A program made the translations under genes and the position numbers. DNA of 64,000 nt from Anaerolineae bacterium (GTDB lineage Bacteria; Chloroflexota; Anaerolineae; Aggregatilineales; J027), in the NCBI GenBank assembly GCA_021463865.1, contig JAJTXY010000007.1, positions 62,001 through 126,000 of the forward strand, read 5' to 3'. Below, piece by piece: positions 1-8,410 of the stretch; the first letter of the stretch is position 1; every line of letters starts with the position of its first letter. Under the pieces are notes generated by a model, which was given only the letters and a program-made list of their open reading frames with translations, did no database searches and was not told where the DNA came from.

Positions 1-274
1 TATTGCTGATTTCAGCCGGGAATTTGGCGGTTTCGATGACCTTCATGCCGATGGAAATAAACATCTGCGACGCATTCCCCGCTTCGCTGGCCGCAATATC
101 ATTGAGTACATCCAGCCAGTTCTGTTGAGGATACCATTTTTCTAGTTCTACCTGTTTTAAGCCATGTTTTTCCAAAATGTCTTCAAATTCATCCACAGTG
201 ATGGCACTCATAAACATCATCATGCCCTGACCGATGGATTCGCAATCCGGACTGAACGATTGAAATTTGGACAT
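1..274 (-). CDS. Unknown protein, 5' part only (cut by window edge)
   Basis: An open frame of 91 codons runs from an ATG at 274 off the left edge, with no stop. A GGAGGG ribosome binding site lies just upstream at about 277-282. The visible N-terminus is acidic and soluble, with a run of four methionines/phenylalanine near residue 18 and a WYPQQNWLDVL segment. It loosely resembles small Chloroflexota sensor-type proteins, but I do not recognise a family and assign no function. It is divergent from the ECF sigma gene at 486. Confidence 0.7.
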   Translation of the reverse strand, partial: MSKFQSFSPDCESIGQGMMMFMSAITVDEFEDILEKHGLKQVELEKWYPQQNWLDVLNDIAASEAGNASQMFISIGMKVIETAKFPAEISN

Positions 275-485
275 GGTTCCCTCCAAAGCCCACTTGTTTG
301 TTTTTTGAAACGATATTACTAATTATAATCGGTACGTAAAAAATACTGCAATCTCCAAGTAGGGTATTTTTTGGAGAGGATGCAACCTTTCGCTGCAAAT
401 CCGGTACTAATGCAGATATAAGCGAAAGGAACAGGCATTCGGCATGGCACATTCGGCCAACCAATCCCACCAAGAGAGGTGGTTC

Positions 486-1049
486 ATGCAAAACCGATCC
501 ACCGACCCAGATCAAGGCCTGATTGCAGCGATGGCAAGCGGGGATGTGGGGGCTTTGCATGAATTGTATGTGCGGCACGGCATGGCCCTGCTCAATGTGC
601 TCATCCATGAATTGGGTGAGCGGCATCTGGCCGAAGAAGTGCTGCAAGATGTGATGTTGGCGGCGTGGCAGACAGCCGGGCGATTTCGCGGTGAAAGCCA
701 AGTCCGGACTTGGTTAATCGCCATCGCCAAACGCCAAGCCAACAAAGCCCGTGAACGTCGTCGTCCTCCCGAACATGCTCCCCTCGATGATGACCGCCCT
801 GACCCTGCCGACCAAACCAATCCGGCTGCCGTCTTTGACCAAGCCGCCGAACAGGATGCACTGCAACAGGCCATTCGCCAACTGCCCCTCGAACAACAAG
901 AGGCCCTCGAATTGGTCTTTTTTCGCGGGATGTCCGGGCCAGACGCCGCCAGTCAATTGGGGGTGCCACTGAACACCCTGAAAAGTCGCCTGCATCGCGC
1001 CCGCCAAAGCCTCCGCCAATTGCTAGGAGATGTACCCCATGCTGAATAA
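486..1049 (+). CDS. ECF RNA polymerase sigma factor (module 1)
   Basis: This 187-residue protein directs RNA polymerase to a stress or envelope regulon. Region 2 spans about residues 15-85 (LHELYVRHG, ADRHLAEEV-type helix, TWLIAIAKR) and region 4 about 120-180, with the helix-turn-helix GMSGPDAASQLGVPLNTLKSR. The start at 486 is preferred because AGAGGTGG lies directly before it; an in-frame ATG at 444 is also possible. Its 3' end overlaps the anti-sigma gene at 1039, so the two are translationally coupled. The partner most likely holds it at the membrane; that is inferred from the arrangement and the zinc-finger domain. Confidence 0.93.
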   Translation: MQNRSTDPDQGLIAAMASGDVGALHELYVRHGMALLNVLIHELGERHLAEEVLQDVMLAAWQTAGRFRGESQVRTWLIAIAKRQANKARERRRPPEHAPLDDDRPDPADQTNPAAVFDQAAEQDALQQAIRQLPLEQQEALELVFFRGMSGPDAASQLGVPLNTLKSRLHRARQSLRQLLGDVPHAE

Positions 1050-3696
1050 TCACCCACGTGACCTGCTGCCGTTTTATATCAATGGCACGTTGACCGAAGC
1101 CGAGCAGACCCTGATCGGGGCGCATTTGGCTGTCTGCCCTGCCTGCCAAGCTGATCTGAAAGAATGGCAAGCCATTGCACAGGCCGTGCAAGCCGCCGCC
1201 GAAGATTCTGCCGCCACGCTGCCGCCCCTAAAACTGCCTGCGCCATCCACCAACCGCCGGATTGTGCCGATTGCTCCCCTTATTTCTACCAAGACCCTAC
1301 CAGAACCGGAGAACCCATCCATGTTAAATCATGCTCATCTGCCTGTGTTGAAAATCCGCTATCTACGTGGCTCATTGGCGCTGATTGCCGCCTTGATTTT
1401 GGTGCTATTTGGCACATTCGTTTTGGCACAGGGCATTGACGGGCTGCTCCCAACCGAGGAGTCTGACCCAATCGTTTATCATACTGGGCAGGCGACCATG
1501 CTCGGCCAGACCGGGACGCCGCGTCCTACATTGCCGACAGCCTATGACGTATTGCAAGCCAATCCCGATCTCAGTCGCTTTGCCGCTGCAATTACCGCCA
1601 GTGGATGGTTGACCAACGTTACCCAAAGCGAACCCATTACGATTTTTGTCCTGCCAGATCGTGTTTTTGAGCCGATTCAAGCGGAGATCGCGCCGGTCAT
1701 TATGGAGGGGGCGTCGGATTGGGAAGGCTATCTGTTCAGTTATGTCGTGAATGATGCGTGGTCGCGTGACCAATTGGCGACCCTGCCCCCCGATGTACGA
1801 GGCTATTTTGAACGCGGCGGCTACAGCTATGGTAGCAAACTCCAACTGGGCTATGATGCCAATGGCGCGTTACTGCTCAATGGCATGGCGCATATCACCC
1901 AAAGCCTTGAAGCCTCCAATGGCTACGTGCATATTTTGGATGCCCCGCTGGTGACAGCTAGATCATTCCTGACCGCCTATCAAGGAATAGACAGTATCGA
2001 AACTGCGCCAACGGTGTGTGATGTACTCGCGGAAAACCCTGATTACAGCTATTTCAAGATGGCGTTAGATGGATTGCAGAATGGAAACTATTCTTGGATA
2101 TGGCACGTGGTTTGCCGAAACATGGGGCTATTCACTTTGTTTGTACCGGACAATGCTGCTATGCGTGCAACCTTCCCAAACAGCGGCACAGTAGAAGATT
2201 TTCGCCGCTTAGTCTTTTTTACACCGGAAGCCAATGAAGCCCTCCAAAATTTCGTGCTGGCCCATCTGCTCTCTGGCCTGTGGTCGCAGGAACAGTTAGC
2301 CAAGCAGGAGATAGTGCGTAGCTCGTGGGGAGCAGAGGGGCACGAATTTGTCAACACCGTCAACGCCCGTTGGAGTGATACCCAACCCTCGACCCTTATC
2401 ATCAACAACCGCGCCAAAGTGACCAAAGGCGATGTGATCGCCACTAACGGTATTATCCATTTTGTGGATACCCCAGTGGTTTCGTTCCTTGATCTGTTTC
2501 CCGATGAGGCGCTGACTGATGTGCTCCCCCCACCAATTGAGACCGCCCCGGCTGGCACACCCGCTGCATTGGCCGATGCCCTCAATGCGTTAATGGCGAT
2601 AAGTGATCCTGCCGAACGCCAGATGCGCTTGGAAACCTTATGGGATGATTGGCAGGCCGCTGGACAAATTCCGTATGTGGAGGGCAGTAAGGTGGCATTC
2701 CTCTATCGGGGTGAGGCATTGACAGTCGAATGGCGCGGTGATTTTAATGGCTGGTTGGCGGATGGCGCATTGGTTGGACAAAAGTTGAGTGGCACGGATT
2801 TGTGGATCGCAGTCGCTGAATTCCCCAGCAGCGCCCGCCTTGATTACCAAATCGTGGTCAATGGGGGGACATGGCTGCTCGACCCGGCTAATCCGCATCA
2901 GCAGTGGCGTGGCAATGGGCCAAATTCCGAACTGCGGATGCCCGATTCTATCCCTTCAGAATGGACAGAACGCCGCGAGGGTGTCCCACCGGGTACGTTG
3001 ACTGATCTCCAAACAATGGTTGCTTCAATGTCAGGCTATGCTTTGACATATCAGGTCTACACCCCCGCCGACTATGCAGAGTTGGACAATCTGCCTGTAA
3101 TCTATGTGCTGGATGGTCAGGATTATGCCGATGAGCGCTTGGGGGCACTGCCGATTATCTTGGATAATCTCATCGCGGCGGGGAAGATTGAACCGGTGAT
3201 TGCCGTGTTTGTGGATGTGCGTGCTTCCCCGAACGGGCCAGAGAATGTACGCGAAGACGCCTATACCAATAACGCCGCCTTCGCCGATTTCATGCAGATG
3301 TTGGCTGGCAGCATTGATATGGACTATTCGACGGATGCCCGCGCCAGCCGACGGTTGATTTTGGGTAATTCGCTGGGAGGGCAGGCGGCTTTGTTTACGG
3401 CCATCAAAAATCCAACGGGTTTGGTGGAGTTTGGCTTGGTTGCGGCGCAGTCGCCATCTTTCGATGACACCTTGTTGGATTTGTACCGCCAAGATATGAC
3501 CCGTCCGCTCAACATCTGGCTGAGTTATGGCACGCCGGAATGGGACATTGATGTAACCCCACTGCGAATGGTGATTGAACGGCACGGCTATCAATTGACG
3601 ACGGTAGAGGTGAATGAGGGCCATTCGTGGGGCAATTGGCGCGGACTCCTCGATGATATGCTGATTCATTTCTTCGGCACCGAGGAACGCGAATAA
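1039..3696 (+). CDS. Membrane anti-sigma factor fused to two FAS1 domains and an esterase
   Basis: This 885-residue protein starts at the ATG preceded by AGGAG at about ten bases; an ATG at 1030 is too close to that site. Residues 1-45 hold an anti-sigma zinc finger (H-x3-C-x2-C in GAHLAVCPACQ). A membrane segment follows near 112-132, then two FAS1 (fasciclin) domains at about 165-310 and 325-485. A CBM48-like E-set domain (about 560-640) and an enterochelin-esterase-like alpha/beta hydrolase (about 655-880) complete it. The hydrolase has nucleophile Ser778 in GNSLGG and His862 in EGHSW. The outer part is therefore extracellular and probably senses or modifies envelope material. Single-membrane anti-sigma factors are usually 200-300 residues, so this fusion is unusual. 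Confidence 0.85.
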   Translation: MLNNHPRDLLPFYINGTLTEAEQTLIGAHLAVCPACQADLKEWQAIAQAVQAAAEDSAATLPPLKLPAPSTNRRIVPIAPLISTKTLPEPENPSMLNHAHLPVLKIRYLRGSLALIAALILVLFGTFVLAQGIDGLLPTEESDPIVYHTGQATMLGQTGTPRPTLPTAYDVLQANPDLSRFAAAITASGWLTNVTQSEPITIFVLPDRVFEPIQAEIAPVIMEGASDWEGYLFSYVVNDAWSRDQLATLPPDVRGYFERGGYSYGSKLQLGYDANGALLLNGMAHITQSLEASNGYVHILDAPLVTARSFLTAYQGIDSIETAPTVCDVLAENPDYSYFKMALDGLQNGNYSWIWHVVCRNMGLFTLFVPDNAAMRATFPNSGTVEDFRRLVFFTPEANEALQNFVLAHLLSGLWSQEQLAKQEIVRSSWGAEGHEFVNTVNARWSDTQPSTLIINNRAKVTKGDVIATNGIIHFVDTPVVSFLDLFPDEALTDVLPPPIETAPAGTPAALADALNALMAISDPAERQMRLETLWDDWQAAGQIPYVEGSKVAFLYRGEALTVEWRGDFNGWLADGALVGQKLSGTDLWIAVAEFPSSARLDYQIVVNGGTWLLDPANPHQQWRGNGPNSELRMPDSIPSEWTERREGVPPGTLTDLQTMVASMSGYALTYQVYTPADYAELDNLPVIYVLDGQDYADERLGALPIILDNLIAAGKIEPVIAVFVDVRASPNGPENVREDAYTNNAAFADFMQMLAGSIDMDYSTDARASRRLILGNSLGGQAALFTAIKNPTGLVEFGLVAAQSPSFDDTLLDLYRQDMTRPLNIWLSYGTPEWDIDVTPLRMVIERHGYQLTTVEVNEGHSWGNWRGLLDDMLIHFFGTEERE

Positions 3697-3705
3697 TTTC
3701 CACAC

Positions 3706-3741
3706 CCCCTCATTCAAATCTACTTGGATGAGGGGTTTTTT
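3706..3741 (+). terminator. Rho-independent terminator after sigma/anti-sigma operon 1
   Basis: CCCCTCAT/ATGAGGGG arms, extended by a CAA/TTG pair, are followed by six T. It sits ten bases after the anti-sigma stop codon. Confidence 0.85.
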
Positions 3742-3855
3742 GTCCCCGCCAATACCTGCAAAAATGACCCAAAGGTACTACGCGACCTTTTTCTCCAATT
3801 TCGCTCGGTATAGCTGAACGCACGATTGGAACTTGAAACTATTTGGAGGAAACGT

Positions 3856-5529
3856 ATGTCGCAAAAGTTGCTAGGCCATTGGAGGTCTATCAGTATTGTG
3901 TTGGTTGCAATCGCCTTGCTCGTGGCAATGGCTGTACCCGCCGTTGCCCAAGAGGGGGGAACCAATTTTACACTGCGCGTCGTGGGTATTTTGGAAGAAC
4001 TCAATACGGATAATGTCGTCGTTTCGGGGCAAACCTATGATACTACCAATGCCACTGTTGCCGCCGATCTCGCAGTCGGGGATTTAGTGCAGGTGATATT
4101 CAGCCTCGATTTAGCGACGGGTGAGCGTACTGCCACCTCAGTCACCCTGTTTGAACTGCCGCCGTTCTCCACACCGGAACTCAATCTGGTGGGTGAATTA
4201 GAAGACATCGGCGCGGACTATATCGTAGTGTACGGCCTCACCTTTGATACCACCAATGCCGAAATGGATGAAGGCTTGGCGGTAGGTGATCTGGTGCGGG
4301 TGCGTTTCACGGTTGCCGAAGACGGCTCATTTGTGGCCTCGGAAGTCCACGAGACTAACCTGCCGACTCCACCCGTGCCGCCAACGGGTGAACTGGTCGT
4401 CTATGGTCGTTTGGGTGCCATTGACGCCGATTCCGTGACGGTTGCCGGACGTATTTTCGACACCACCAATGCCGAAGTCGAAGCAGGGCTTGAGGTGGGG
4501 GATTGGGTGTTGGTCACATTCACGATTGCCGAAGATGGGTCATTAATCGCCAGCAGTGTCATATTGGCGGAGTCGCCCCAACCGCCCCAACCTCCAACAC
4601 CACCTCAGCATCCCCATGTGATGGTGGGTGAATTGGAGGCCCTCAATACAGATAGCGTGGTCGTCAATGGGCAGACCTTCGTTACCACCGATGCCGAGCT
4701 TGAAACAGGCTTGGCAGTGGGGGACTGGGTGCGCGTCGAATACACCATTGCGGAAGATGGCTCATTTGTCGCCAGCAAGGTCGCTAAATTACAGTTCCCA
4801 CAACGCCCGAACATCTTCACCACCATCGGCGAACTAACCGAACTCAACACCGACACAGCAGTCATTGGTGGCCTGACATATGATATTACGGAGGCGACAA
4901 TTGAGGCAGGCGTCGAAATTGGCGATTTGGTGCGTGTGACGTTCCGTATCGAGAGCACCGATTCCACCGTTACTCTTGTCGCCATCGAAATCCAAAAACT
5001 TGCCACCCTGCCCAATCCCCCCAATCACCCGTCGGTTGGTCAACCACCTATCAATCAACCCCCGGTGAACCAACCACCCGTTAATCCGCCGCAAAATGGT
5101 GCACCGCAGAATCCTGCCAATCCACAGAATCCGCAGAATCCCGGAAGTCCAGCAGTACAGCCACCCGCCAACCAAACTCCCGTTCCGCCGAATAACTCCT
5201 CGAATATCGCCATGACTGTCATTGGTGTATTGGAGGCGCTTGGGGCGGACAGCATCACGGTTAATGGGCAGGTTATCAGCACTGTCGGTCTGAATGTCGC
5301 CCCCGATTTGCAGGTTGGCATGACGGTGCGGGCTGAAATTCGGATTATGAACGGAGTCATGGCTGGTTATGTCATCATGGTGCAGAACCAAGCCAATAAT
5401 CCCAACCAGCCACAAGTCTCGACTGTGCTGCCACCCGTTAACCAACCACCGAATGCGCCATCACCGCAGATGCCAACCATTCAACCGCCGAATAATCCAT
5501 TTCCGAATGGACAGCAGTCTCCACGCTGA
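3856..5529 (+). CDS. Secreted protein with six DUF5666-like repeats
   Basis: The 557-residue product starts after a TGGAGGA site at 3844-3850; an ATG at 3826 has no such site. A Sec signal peptide (about residues 5-35, ending VPAVAQ) is followed by five consecutive ~65-residue repeats with the pattern GELE.L..D.VVV.GQTFDTTNA...GLAVGD.VRV and ending ASxV. A linker of about 65 residues rich in Pro, Asn and Gln then leads to a sixth repeat and a Pro/Asn-rich tail. DUF5666 is a small beta-barrel domain of unknown function, common in surface proteins. The gene lies between two ECF sigma operons and could be a target of either; no function is assigned. Confidence 0.85.
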   Translation: MSQKLLGHWRSISIVLVAIALLVAMAVPAVAQEGGTNFTLRVVGILEELNTDNVVVSGQTYDTTNATVAADLAVGDLVQVIFSLDLATGERTATSVTLFELPPFSTPELNLVGELEDIGADYIVVYGLTFDTTNAEMDEGLAVGDLVRVRFTVAEDGSFVASEVHETNLPTPPVPPTGELVVYGRLGAIDADSVTVAGRIFDTTNAEVEAGLEVGDWVLVTFTIAEDGSLIASSVILAESPQPPQPPTPPQHPHVMVGELEALNTDSVVVNGQTFVTTDAELETGLAVGDWVRVEYTIAEDGSFVASKVAKLQFPQRPNIFTTIGELTELNTDTAVIGGLTYDITEATIEAGVEIGDLVRVTFRIESTDSTVTLVAIEIQKLATLPNPPNHPSVGQPPINQPPVNQPPVNPPQNGAPQNPANPQNPQNPGSPAVQPPANQTPVPPNNSSNIAMTVIGVLEALGADSITVNGQVISTVGLNVAPDLQVGMTVRAEIRIMNGVMAGYVIMVQNQANNPNQPQVSTVLPPVNQPPNAPSPQMPTIQPPNNPFPNGQQSPR

Positions 5530-5540
5530 TCAACTTGTAT

Positions 5541-5564
5541 GGGGACATAGCCTCCTATGTCCCC
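5541..5564 (+). terminator. Hairpin after the DUF5666 gene (terminator-like)
   Basis: A perfect 10-bp stem (GGGGACATAG with its complement) has a four-base loop, eleven bases after the stop codon. There is no T-run, so it may stabilise the mRNA end rather than terminate alone. Confidence 0.5.
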
Positions 5565-5679
5565 CCTCCTAATTTATTAGGCTTTGGTTATTGGCATCGC
5601 TGTAGCAACAGGGGACAATGGAAGGAAGTGATCGCGTGTGGCAGTGGCAAGACGAGAGTATCAATCACAGAGGTCAGCA

Positions 5680-6279
5680 ATGATTTTTCTGGTGCTGCCA
5701 GAACTAAGCGAAGAAGATGCGCTGATGGACGAAATGCGGGCAGGTAGTTCTGATGCCATCCTACACGTCTATCAACTCTATTTCCGACCCATTTATGAGT
5801 ATATTCGACTGCGTGTGGGAGATGCCCGGATCGCGGAGGACATCGCCAGCGAGGTTTTTTTGCGCTTGATTGACGCCGTGCGAAAACGCCAAGCTCCGCG
5901 TCACAGCCTGCGCGGATGGTTATTCAAAGTGGCTCGCACACTGATTGCTGCCCAATATCATGAGGCCAAGAAGCTGCCGACCACAACACTCGAAGAATGG
6001 ATGCCTAGCCCAACAGACGACGACCCTGAAATCACACTGATTCGCACTATCAGCCTTGAACGTGCCCGTAGCGCGATTCGCAATTTATCGGCGGATCAGC
6101 AGGAAGTGTTGATTTTGCGGTTTGGGCAGCGCCTCAGTTTGCAGGAAACCTGTGACATCATGGGGCGTAGCATGAGTGCCGTAAAATCGCTGCAATTACG
6201 GGCGATTGAATCCCTACGCAAACATCTGCGCGAGATGGGCGAACTGGGGGATGTACGTTTGGAGGGTCGCCATGTCTGA
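5680..6279 (+). CDS. ECF RNA polymerase sigma factor (module 2)
   Basis: This is a 199-residue sigma-70 family factor. Region 2 is at about residues 18-90 (YQLYFRPIYEYIRLRVGDARIAEDIASEVFLRLIDAV) and region 4 at about 130-185 (LSADQQEVLILRFGQRLSLQETCDIMGRSMSAVKSLQ). AGAGGT precedes the ATG at 5680; a GTG at 5638, after GGAAGGAAG, would add 14 residues. Its stop overlaps the start of the next gene by eight bases. It is much closer in sequence style to the factor at 22529 than to the one at 486, and both are followed by the same kind of membrane protein. Confidence 0.92.
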   Translation: MIFLVLPELSEEDALMDEMRAGSSDAILHVYQLYFRPIYEYIRLRVGDARIAEDIASEVFLRLIDAVRKRQAPRHSLRGWLFKVARTLIAAQYHEAKKLPTTTLEEWMPSPTDDDPEITLIRTISLERARSAIRNLSADQQEVLILRFGQRLSLQETCDIMGRSMSAVKSLQLRAIESLRKHLREMGELGDVRLEGRHV

Positions 6280-7264
6280 TCGCAATCTCGGGGCCATTTT
6301 TAACGATTGTATAGACCGCCTTGCTGCTGGTGAGACGATTGAGGACTGCCTGCGGACTTATCCCCGTCATGCCGCCGCCCTGCGTCCGATGTTGGAGACG
6401 GGGGAATTGGTCAATCGGGCACGAGTCGTTGGTCAAGAAGCTGTGCAAGTCGAAATGCGGGTACGAGAGCGTCTGCTGCGTGAATTGGATAACCCCACCC
6501 GCGATGGTGTAGTTTTGACCTTACCCCGCCGTCAGAATACCCAAGTGCTGCGGCTAGTGGCAATTTGGCTGGCCGTGCTTTTCTGCCTCATCAGCACCGG
6601 GGTAGGGGGGACATGGGTCGCGGCGCAATTGGGCCTGTTTGATGATAACCACGAGGGGCAGGAGGAGATTCCGCAAACCGCGACTTTTACCCTTACTCCG
6701 ACTATCACGCTGACCGCCACCGCGTCGCCAAGCCCAACCAGTACCCCGACGGTGACGATGACCCTTACCCCGACGGTCACGTTATCACCGACCCCGACCA
6801 TCACCCAAACGCCGGAGGGTGATTATGCGCCCTCAACGATCTTGCCACAACCGAATGGAGTACAGGGACCAAACGCGACACCGGCAGGCCCGAATAATCC
6901 TAACAATGGCGCTAATCCGCCCCAAAACGCCGGGACGCCGGTTGCCCCACCCCTTAATCCGCCGATCAATAACCCGCTGCCGACTCTGACGCCTACCCGA
7001 ACACTACCTATTCCGCCACAGGGCCAACAGCCACCACAGTTTTCACCCACCTTGCCCTTATGGGTCATTCAAACTATGACCGCCATCGTCCAGACACTTA
7101 CGGCTCTGCCACCACACAATCAGCATCCGATGAACCCAACCTATCTCACACCGCCGCCGCCGCCACCCAATTATCCGACGCCTATGCCGCCTCCGAGCAA
7201 TCAACTGCCGAACGGACAGCCGCCTAATATGCCGCCAACGTCGTGCCCACCAAGGTGTGGATAG
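6272..7264 (+). CDS. Membrane protein coupled to sigma module 2, probable anti-sigma factor
   Basis: This 330-residue protein starts at an ATG overlapping the sigma stop, after GGAGGG. Residues 5-45 form a helical segment (IFNDCIDRLAAGETIEDCLR, then YPRHAAALRPMLE). The same pattern occurs at the N-terminus of the protein at 23095, which also follows a sigma gene. One membrane segment is near residues 95-120. After it comes a low-complexity outer part: Thr/Pro repeats (TLTPTITLT, SPTPTITQTP), then Pro/Asn-rich sequence to the end. No zinc finger is present. Sigma-binding by the N-terminal helices is inferred from the conserved arrangement, not from a known domain. Confidence 0.75.
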   Translation: MSDRNLGAIFNDCIDRLAAGETIEDCLRTYPRHAAALRPMLETGELVNRARVVGQEAVQVEMRVRERLLRELDNPTRDGVVLTLPRRQNTQVLRLVAIWLAVLFCLISTGVGGTWVAAQLGLFDDNHEGQEEIPQTATFTLTPTITLTATASPSPTSTPTVTMTLTPTVTLSPTPTITQTPEGDYAPSTILPQPNGVQGPNATPAGPNNPNNGANPPQNAGTPVAPPLNPPINNPLPTLTPTRTLPIPPQGQQPPQFSPTLPLWVIQTMTAIVQTLTALPPHNQHPMNPTYLTPPPPPPNYPTPMPPPSNQLPNGQPPNMPPTSCPPRCG

Positions 7265-7312
7265 CACGTTTTCTGGTTGCCCATCGTGTATTATCAGTAC
7301 GCGGAGGGCAAC

Positions 7313-7522
7313 ATGCGACCAAACCTAGCGACTGAGATGGTTTTGCTAATCGCAAGTGCGACAGTCGTGGCAATTGGGGCAATGTATGGCTCACTTCAAG
7401 GCATGTTTAACGCTGGGGTCATGTACTTCGATACGGGTTATCAGCCGACTTTTTGGGAACTGGTTATACCAGCGTTGCTTGGGGGTGTTTGTTATGCTAC
7501 CATTGCTCGGCATCCAATTTGA
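7313..7522 (+). CDS. Small membrane protein, unknown (two membrane segments)
   Basis: This 69-residue protein starts at an ATG preceded by GGAGGGC at 7303-7309. It has two hydrophobic segments, at about residues 10-30 and 45-65. The next gene starts inside it in another frame with a 29-base overlap. Because that gene also encodes only membrane segments, the two could be one four-segment gene split by a frameshift near 7495-7520. No family recognised. Confidence 0.55.
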   Translation: MRPNLATEMVLLIASATVVAIGAMYGSLQGMFNAGVMYFDTGYQPTFWELVIPALLGGVCYATIARHPI

Positions 7523-7799
7523 TTTGATTGGACGTGGCTTCTGGAAAGTATTTCTAGGGATATGGGCCGTCGGATTTTTGAATGGCGCGATTTCTGTTGC
7601 CTTGATGATGGCAATATTTCAAATCAGTGCCGATTTCATGAACGATAATGTTATCTTCAGTTTGGCAATTGCCGCTGGCTTGGTTACGCTGTTGGTAGAT
7701 GGGTTAATTATCATCTATAGGTACCGTTGGGTAAGGCACTCCATCGAGGGGTATCCGCTGGGCTATTACGAACCTCCTCTCTCTTACATAGACTCCTAA
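7494..7799 (+). CDS. Small membrane protein, unknown, overlapping the previous gene
   Basis: The 101-residue product has hydrophobic stretches at about residues 15-45 and 58-82 and a charged, Tyr-rich C-terminus. GGGGGTG at 7481-7487 could serve as its ribosome binding site, which supports a separate, translationally coupled gene. The alternative is a frameshifted continuation of the gene at 7313. No known domain is visible. Confidence 0.55.
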   Translation: MLPLLGIQFDLIGRGFWKVFLGIWAVGFLNGAISVALMMAIFQISADFMNDNVIFSLAIAAGLVTLLVDGLIIIYRYRWVRHSIEGYPLGYYEPPLSYIDS

Positions 7800-7860
7800 T
7801 CGAAAAGACCCAATGCAGCGCTGCGAAAAGCGATGTTGCCTTGTAAATATCAACTTCTGT

Positions 7861-8256
7861 CTACACCCGTTGCAGATGCGTATCTTTAAACGCGGTGACA
7901 TATTTGAGGCCATAGCCGAGTGTCCGGTCAATGCCAATGTGTGCCGCCAAAATGAGTCCCAATTGCAGTAGCAGGTCAATTTCCAAGCTCCACCCCATGC
8001 CAAGCAAAATGCCCGCCGTCACGAAGGTGTGGATGGCATTGTAGACCGTCGCGCCGATCTGTGGATTTTTTAGATACCCCACCATCGAGAGATCGGGGAC
8101 AAATAACAGCAGCGCAAATAGCCATCCGCTGAAGCCTTCCATCCAATACAACGCGACTGCCCCGATGAAAATGGCGAATCCTTCCAAGTGCAGCAGCAAG
8201 CGGGGTTGCGACAGTGAAGGAGCAGTATTGGCGATGGAGGCGGTTTGGCTGGACAT
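7861..8256 (-). CDS. DUF4260 family membrane protein
   Basis: The 131-residue protein matches the DUF4260 pattern: LHLEGFAIFIGAVALYW near residue 25, LLLFVPDLSMVGYL, GATVYNAIHTF, then AAHIGIDRTLGYGLKY near the end. It has about four membrane segments. Function is unknown. The start at 8256 is preceded by AGAGGTC. It is transcribed alone and divergently from the sugar kinase gene, from a near-consensus promoter with a palindrome at the start site. That suggests control by a dedicated repressor not encoded next to it. Confidence 0.85.
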   Translation of the reverse strand: MSSQTASIANTAPSLSQPRLLLHLEGFAIFIGAVALYWMEGFSGWLFALLLFVPDLSMVGYLKNPQIGATVYNAIHTFVTAGILLGMGWSLEIDLLLQLGLILAAHIGIDRTLGYGLKYVTAFKDTHLQRV

Positions 8257-8282
8257 GATATGACCTCTGATGACTACAAATG

Positions 8283-8299
8283 TTAGCTTTCAAAGCTAA
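8283..8299. promoter_or_regulatory. 17-bp palindromic operator
   Basis: A perfect inverted repeat, TTAGCTTT-C-AAAGCTAA, touches the -10 element of the DUF4260 promoter and covers its expected transcription start. This position is typical of a repressor site. The cognate regulator is not evident. Confidence 0.6.
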
Positions 8300-8327
8300 T
8301 AATATAAGGATTCGCTTCGGTTGTCAA
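8299..8327 (-). promoter_or_regulatory. Sigma-70-type promoter for the DUF4260 gene
   Basis: Read on the minus strand it is TTGACA, a 17-base spacer, then TATTAT. The -10 is about 43 bases upstream of the start codon. Confidence 0.75.
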
Positions 8328-8410
8328 GCAGCAAATTTGGAGGACAATAAAACTGGCGATTTGAGTGAATCGTTGGTATTGCCATTTTCGAAAATGGGAC
8401 TATTCAACCT

